10,661 bases of DNA from Chlorobiales bacterium (lineage in GTDB: Bacteria; Bacteroidota; Chlorobiia; Chlorobiales; Chlorobiaceae): positions 1-10,661 of the forward strand of contig JAKSDB010000362.1 of NCBI GenBank assembly GCA_022360415.1, written 5' to 3'. The position numbers and the translations under genes were made by a program. The notes beneath the pieces are model-generated. The model made no database searches. It was not told where the DNA came from and saw only the letters and a list, made by a program, of their open reading frames with translations. Below are positions 7,128 to 10,661 of the stretch, one piece after another. Each line of letters starts with the position of its first letter. The stretch's first letter is position 1.

Positions 7128-8303
7128 ATGAATATTCACGAATATCAGGGCAAGGACATCCTACGCAAGTTCGGGGTTTCCGTACCCAAGGGCTTTGTCG
7201 CTTTTTCCTCCGATGAGGCGCGGCAGGCAGCCGAACAGTTGTTTGAAGAGCAGGAAAGCAGCGTGGTTGTTGTCAAGGCCCAGATTCATGCCGGAGGACG
7301 TGGAAAGGCAGGCGGCGTAAAACTCGCAAAGTCCCCGGAAGAAGCGCATGAAATTTCACGTCGGATGCTCGGAGCGACACTGGTAACGCACCAGACCGGC
7401 CCGGAGGGAAAAGAGGTCAAACGTCTTCTGGTCGAAGAAGGCATGAACATTGAAAAGGAATTCTACGTCGGCATCACCCTCGATCGCGCCACCTCAAACA
7501 ATGTGCTGATGGTTTCCACTGAAGGCGGTATGGAAATCGAAAAAGTTGCGGAAGAAACCCCTGAAAAACTGCTGAAAATCCAGATTCACCCTCTCCACGG
7601 CATACAGGGATTCCAGGCGCGTCAAGCCGCGTTTTTCCTGGGGCTCGAAGGAGACAACTTCAAAAACGCCGTGCGGTTCATTACCGCCCTGTACAACGCC
7701 TACACTTCTGTCGATGCCTCACTTGCCGAAATCAACCCTCTCGTTGTCACCAAGGAAGGCCGTGTCCTTGCTCTCGACGCGAAGATCAATTTTGACTCCA
7801 ACGCCCTTTTCCGCCACAAGGACTTCCTTGAGCTCAGGGATACCGGTGAAGAAGATCCGTTTGAAGTGGAGGCGTCAAAATCGAACCTGAATTACGTAAG
7901 GCTTGACGGCAATGTCGGCTGTATGGTCAATGGTGCGGGCCTTGCGATGGCAACGATGGACATGATCCAGCTCGCAGGCGGCAAACCAGCAAACTTCCTC
8001 GATGTCGGTGGCGGTGCCAGCCCGGAAACAGTGAAAGAGGGCTTTAAAATCATCATGAGCGACAAAAACGTCAAGGCCATTCTTGTCAACATCTTCGGCG
8101 GAATCGTCCGTTGCGACCGTGTTGCCGGAGGGGTTATTGAGGCTGCCCAAAAGGTGGGACTGAATCTTCCGGTCATCGTGCGGCTTGAAGGAACCAACGC
8201 CGAGGTCGCTCAGAAAATGCTTGACGAATCCGGCCTCAACCTCATCGCCGCAAACGGACTTCGGGACGCTGCGCAGAAAGTCAACGAAGCGCTTGCAGGT
8301 TAA
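7128..8303 (+). CDS. sucC: Succinate-CoA ligase (succinyl-CoA synthetase), beta subunit
   Basis: Beta subunit of the alpha-beta ligase that interconverts succinate, CoA and nucleotide triphosphate with succinyl-CoA and phosphate. In a green sulfur bacterium it would run toward succinyl-CoA in the reductive TCA cycle (inference from lineage). The 391 residues match the family length. The N-terminal ATP-grasp fold carries KAQIHAGGRGKAGGVK at 50-65. EINPLV (201-206) and DAKINFDSNALFRH (217-230) hold the metal-binding residues. The C-terminal ligase domain has FLDVGGGAS (290-298), NIFGGIVRCD (321-330) and RLEGTNAEVA (352-361). The start MNIHEYQGKDIL is the standard one for SucC. No Shine-Dalgarno is evident. 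The alpha-subunit gene sucD does not follow, as the transcript ends at a strong terminator. Confidence 0.97.
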   Translation: MNIHEYQGKDILRKFGVSVPKGFVAFSSDEARQAAEQLFEEQESSVVVVKAQIHAGGRGKAGGVKLAKSPEEAHEISRRMLGATLVTHQTGPEGKEVKRLLVEEGMNIEKEFYVGITLDRATSNNVLMVSTEGGMEIEKVAEETPEKLLKIQIHPLHGIQGFQARQAAFFLGLEGDNFKNAVRFITALYNAYTSVDASLAEINPLVVTKEGRVLALDAKINFDSNALFRHKDFLELRDTGEEDPFEVEASKSNLNYVRLDGNVGCMVNGAGLAMATMDMIQLAGGKPANFLDVGGGASPETVKEGFKIIMSDKNVKAILVNIFGGIVRCDRVAGGVIEAAQKVGLNLPVIVRLEGTNAEVAQKMLDESGLNLIAANGLRDAAQKVNEALAG

Positions 8304-8332
8304 TCATCCCGCAATGCATACCTTTCAGATGC

Positions 8333-8366
8333 AAGCCCTCTCGTTCATGGGGAGGGTTTTGTTTTT
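8333..8366 (+). terminator. Intrinsic terminator of sucC
   Basis: CCCTCTC (8336-8342) pairs with GGGAGGG (8350-8356) around a 7-nt loop, with one G-T wobble. The outer AAG/TTT can extend the stem. TTTTGTTTTT follows directly. It lies 30 nt past the sucC stop. Confidence 0.82.
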
Positions 8367-8381
8367 CGTAAAAAACAAAAC
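8356..8381. repeat. AT-rich 11-bp hairpin sharing the sucC terminator T-run
   Basis: TTTTGTTTTT (8357-8366) is followed by the loop CGTA and by its exact complement AAAAACAAAA (8371-8380). A flanking G-C pair (8356/8381) makes 11 bp. The T-run of the terminator is the left arm, so the two structures compete for the same bases. It may also act as a terminator for minus-strand transcription. Confidence 0.55.
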
Positions 8382-8766
8382 GACCTTGCCCGGCGGTATT
8401 CCGAATAGAACGAAAAGAAAAAGTATAAGGGAACAAAGGAAGGGTATAACCAGCTATAGAGGCGCTTTCACGCCTCTTTCACCGGGTTCAACAACAGATC
8501 AGAAAACACCAGAAAACATGGATCACGTTATCAAAGCATATCAACACGTACGTAACCTCTTCATCGAAACACCGATCTGTTGCAGAACATTTCAAGCAGC
8601 AACACTAACCTAACTGGATAGTAAAAGCACCTGTTCCTACTCAAGCACTTTCATTATATAGGACGATCTTTTTCTGTAAACCTTGCGTTCTTTTCGAAAA
8701 AACTTTTTCTTCATACTTTTTCTCTTTCCGATCTCATTCATCAAACAAACTATCTCTGCGTAAAAC
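8382..8766. other. Long gap between sucC and bciB with a second hairpin, no supported gene
   Basis: A second hairpin, AGAGGCG (8458-8464) / CGCCTCT (8471-8477) with a 6-nt loop, lies in the middle and has no T-run. A 31-codon frame (8518-8613) is open but unsupported. From about 8640 to 8766 the plus strand is rich in T and C, with no convincing promoter consensus. The bciB promoter probably lies here. I see no tRNA fold. Confidence 0.5.
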
Positions 8767-9990
8767 ATGCCTGAAAACAAAACCGGCACTATCGAGAAAG
8801 GCATTTGCAGCTCATGCGGCCTTTGCTCAATACAGGAGTGGCCGATGCATGAAAGTATCCGGAGCTGCGTCTTTAAAAACGGATGGCTGGGAAAAAGAGA
8901 GAAAAAACTCTTCGGCAGGGAAAGAAAACCCGATAACCCGGAAGAAATGCGCTTCGGGATAACGTTGGAGCGGTTTACTGCACAGCTTGAAAAACCGCTG
9001 CCCGGTGCCCAGTGGAGCGGGATTGTCACCGCTATGGCACGCAAGGCGTTTGAAAGCGGCCTGGTAGATGGGGTTGTCACTCTTCACCGCAGCGAGGATA
9101 ACCATTTTTTTTCTCGACCGGTACTGGCCATGACAACCGAGGATATCGATGCGTCAAGAGGGAACAAACCGGTACTTTCTCCCGTCCTCCGCTCACTCGA
9201 AACTGCGGTTCGGAAAAAGCTGAAAAGCATTCTTGTAATCGGGGCCGCCTGCCATATTCACATTCTCAGGGACTTCCGGGAAAGGTTTGCCTATCTCGAG
9301 GATATGGATATCTATACCATTGGCATCCCCTGCGTCGATAATGTTCAGCGAAACAGGTTCAACTGGATTCTCGAAAGAATGTCAAGATCGCCCGGCACAG
9401 CATGTCATATGGAATTCATGCAGGATTTTCGCATACACATCCGTCACACCAGCGGCAGAACTGAAAAAATCCCCTTTTTCAGCCTGCCCGAGGAGCTGTC
9501 GAACCCTGAAATATTCCCTGTAGCCTGCATGGGTTGTTTTGATTACCTCAACAGCCTCTCGGACATTACCGTCGGCTACCTTGCCGCCAGGCTCCTCCCC
9601 GACCAGAACCGTCAATGGGTGCTGGTCAGGACAAAAAAAGGGCAGCAGCTGCTCGATTTTGTGAATGATGAGCTCGAGCGCTATCGGGAAGAAGGAGAGT
9701 GGGAGTGCAAAAAGTTTATCGAGAAAAATACCGGCCAGATTATCGAAAGCATGAAAGAACAGAAAGCAGCGTACTCACCGGACAGAAAAATTCCACTCTT
9801 GATCGGTCACATCCTTTCCTGGATGCTCAGCAGGTCCGGCCCGAAAGGCATAGGCTTCGCGCACTACTCGGTCGACTTCCATCTTATCAGGCACTACTAT
9901 TACATAAAATACAGGTACCCCGAACAGCTTACGGTGCTTGTTCCCCGGCACGTGCGGTCGATCATTCAGGAGTATGGTCTGCCTCTCTAA
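8767..9990 (+). CDS. bciB: BciB-type ferredoxin-dependent 8-vinyl reductase (FrhB/HCAR family)
   Basis: Best fit is BciB, the iron-sulfur flavoprotein that reduces the C8 vinyl group of divinyl (proto)chlorophyllide in (bacterio)chlorophyll synthesis, using reduced ferredoxin. The family also holds plant 7-hydroxymethyl chlorophyll a reductase (HCAR) and FrhB. The 407 residues begin with a ferredoxin-like motif ICSSCGLC (Cys14, 17, 20), with Cys34 as probable fourth ligand. WSGIVTAMARKAFESGLVDG (83-102) and RPVLAMT (117-123) follow. Cys162 (GAACHIH), Cys189 (GIPCVDN) and Cys254/Cys257 (CMGCFDY) may hold a second cluster (inference). EFMQDFRIHIRH (216-227) and the C-terminal GPKGIGFAHYSVDFHLIRHYYY (split here only by position, 358-379) are strongly BciB-like. 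No ribosome site is evident at the ATG. HCAR-like activity cannot be excluded from sequence. Confidence 0.85.
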   Translation: MPENKTGTIEKGICSSCGLCSIQEWPMHESIRSCVFKNGWLGKREKKLFGRERKPDNPEEMRFGITLERFTAQLEKPLPGAQWSGIVTAMARKAFESGLVDGVVTLHRSEDNHFFSRPVLAMTTEDIDASRGNKPVLSPVLRSLETAVRKKLKSILVIGAACHIHILRDFRERFAYLEDMDIYTIGIPCVDNVQRNRFNWILERMSRSPGTACHMEFMQDFRIHIRHTSGRTEKIPFFSLPEELSNPEIFPVACMGCFDYLNSLSDITVGYLAARLLPDQNRQWVLVRTKKGQQLLDFVNDELERYREEGEWECKKFIEKNTGQIIESMKEQKAAYSPDRKIPLLIGHILSWMLSRSGPKGIGFAHYSVDFHLIRHYYYIKYRYPEQLTVLVPRHVRSIIQEYGLPL

Positions 9991-10131
9991 GGCACCTCTC
10001 TTTATCTATTCCACGCTTCAATTGCATCATTGAGCGGTGCTCGAAATCCTCATGTACTCCGTGTACACTCCGGTTTCTCCGGCTCCGTTCGCCTTGCACT
10101 TGAAACGCTCATGACAATAAATTGAGGTGCC
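9991..10131. repeat. Inverted-repeat-bounded 141-bp intergenic element
   Basis: The ends are GGCACCTCTCTTTAT (9991-10005) and, on the complement, GGCACCTCAATTTAT (10117-10131), matching at 13 of 15 positions. The left end abuts the bciB stop codon. Inside are a 15-bp direct repeat matching at 12 positions (10040-10054, CTCGAAATCCTCATG; 10099-10113, CTTGAAACGCTCATG), the small hairpin TGTAC-TCCGT-GTACA, and GAGC-GGT-GCTC. It has the look of a dispersed intergenic repeat or small non-coding mobile unit, but copy number cannot be judged from one window. Confidence 0.5.
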
Positions 10132-10162
10132 CTTTCTTTGTTGCGCACCATAATCACTTCGT

Positions 10163-10182
10163 TGTCCCGACCTGTCGGGACA
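10163..10182. terminator. GC-rich hairpin between convergent bciB and SDR genes
   Basis: TGTCCCGAC (10163-10171) pairs perfectly with GTCGGGACA (10174-10182) across a 2-nt centre. TCGGGAC recurs at 10197-10203. It stands between two convergent genes and may block read-through in both directions, but there is no T-run, so a repeat-element origin is as likely. Confidence 0.4.
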
Positions 10183-10220
10183 TTCTCCTGATTCTATCGG
10201 GACTCACGACAATAAATCCT

Positions 10221-10661
10221 TCACTTGAAAAAGTCCCTTTTCCTGAACGGTGCAAGCAACATCCGGGAAAGAATCTTCGGCCTTGTCAGCCACTCGATTC
10301 TCGGAGAACGGGCATCGGAAGCGAGCATTCTCTCACAGAGAAAGGCCGTAACGGTATCGACATCGTCCGCCATGATATTGTAAAACTTTCTTTTTTTCCT
10401 CGCTTCAGGTGAATCGTCCCGGAGCGTCTCGAGCAGCAGATCGGTCATGACCATGCCGGGGCTCAGTGTACCGACCTGTACAGGCGATTCACCTGCTTCA
10501 CTGGCAAATGCCCGGGTGAAATAGCGCAAAGCATTTTTCGACGTTCCGTACACTGACATGCCGTCCAGGATAAAGCCGTCGCTCCCGAGCCCTTCCATGT
10601 TGAAAATCTTGCCTTTTCCCCGCTTTTTCATGGCAAGAAAAGGGACAACGGTACCGTTTAC
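10221..10661 (-). CDS. Short-chain dehydrogenase, NYC1/NOL (chlorophyll b reductase)-like, C-terminal 146 residues
   Basis: The N-terminal nucleotide-binding half lies beyond the right edge. The visible frame begins VNGTVVPFLAMKKRGKGKIF, so the ATG at 10631 is internal. The SDR active-site YxxxK is YGTSK, visible Tyr38 and Lys42. The usual strand 'IVNISS' reads IFNMEGLGSDG (19-29), without the serine at its normal place. Plant NYC1 and NOL have the same pattern (IFNMDGAGS). LSPGMVMTDLL (66-76) and a tail with WLTRPKILSRMLL (124-136) are also NYC1/NOL-like. Those enzymes reduce the C7 formyl of chlorophyll b to hydroxymethyl. The substrate here is unknown and could be a C7-formyl bacteriochlorophyll, another pigment, or something unrelated. 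It is convergent with bciB across 230 bp of repeats. Confidence 0.8.
   Translation of the reverse strand, partial: VNGTVVPFLAMKKRGKGKIFNMEGLGSDGFILDGMSVYGTSKNALRYFTRAFASEAGESPVQVGTLSPGMVMTDLLLETLRDDSPEARKKRKFYNIMADDVDTVTAFLCERMLASDARSPRIEWLTRPKILSRMLLAPFRKRDFFK

Noticed and set aside
8440..8500. tRNA-like segment with GGTTCAA
   Set aside because: No cloverleaf stems or acceptor pairing could be built around it.
8518..8613. 31-codon frame with a faint likeness to the N-terminus of threonine dehydratases (AYQHVRNLFIETP)
   Set aside because: Too short, no ribosome site, and the likeness covers under 20 residues. A decayed gene fragment is possible but not supported.
8637..9080. Minus-strand frame of 147 codons overlapping the start of bciB
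   Set aside because: It is antisense to the conserved cysteine region of bciB, and its C-terminal Lys/Arg-rich part comes from the T-rich gap.
9991..10220. CRISPR array or insertion sequence in the repeat-rich gap
   Set aside because: No regularly spaced identical repeats and no transposase frame. The repeats are few, imperfect and inverted.

Overview
The window is about 10.7 kb at roughly 50% G+C. It looks like chromosomal DNA from a green sulfur bacterium (Chlorobi, Chlorobium/Prosthecochloris type). The grounds are a BciB-type 8-vinyl reductase of (bacterio)chlorophyll synthesis, a stand-alone sucC of the kind expected with the reductive TCA cycle, and an NYC1/NOL-like short-chain dehydrogenase. 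Most genes also lack a clear Shine-Dalgarno sequence. The taxonomic call is an inference from protein likeness and was not searched.

Layout from left to right: (1) 1-2810, minus strand: the first 936 codons of gltB, the glutamate synthase large subunit, running off the left edge. (2) 2921-3664, minus: gpmA, 2,3-bisphosphoglycerate-dependent phosphoglycerate mutase, about 110 bp upstream of gltB and possibly co-transcribed with it. (3) 3960-5225, plus: a nitronate monooxygenase/2-nitropropane dioxygenase-like flavoprotein with an unusual cysteine-rich C-terminal extension, followed by a perfect 22-bp palindrome. (4) 5454 (or 5481)-6506, plus: an unnamed membrane protein with a DUF697/YcjF-like look. 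(5) 6569-7021, minus: tadA, tRNA adenosine deaminase, convergent with the previous gene across a shared hairpin. (6) 7128-8303, plus: sucC, divergent from tadA, ending in a strong intrinsic terminator that overlaps a second hairpin. (7) 8304-8766: a 463-bp gap with hairpins and no supported gene. (8) 8767-9990, plus: bciB. (9) 9991-10220: a repeat-rich gap with an inverted-repeat-bounded 141-bp element and a GC-rich hairpin. (10) 10221-10661, minus: the C-terminal 146 residues of the SDR, running off the right edge.

Functionally this is mostly housekeeping: nitrogen assimilation, central carbon metabolism and tRNA modification. The notable part is the right end. A BciB/HCAR-family iron-sulfur flavoprotein faces an SDR whose motifs resemble plant chlorophyll b reductase (NYC1/NOL). 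In plants an HCAR and an NYC1/NOL enzyme act in sequence on the C7 group of chlorophyll b. Whether these two convergent genes are linked in function is open. I found no CRISPR array, rRNA, tRNA, transposase or phage gene.
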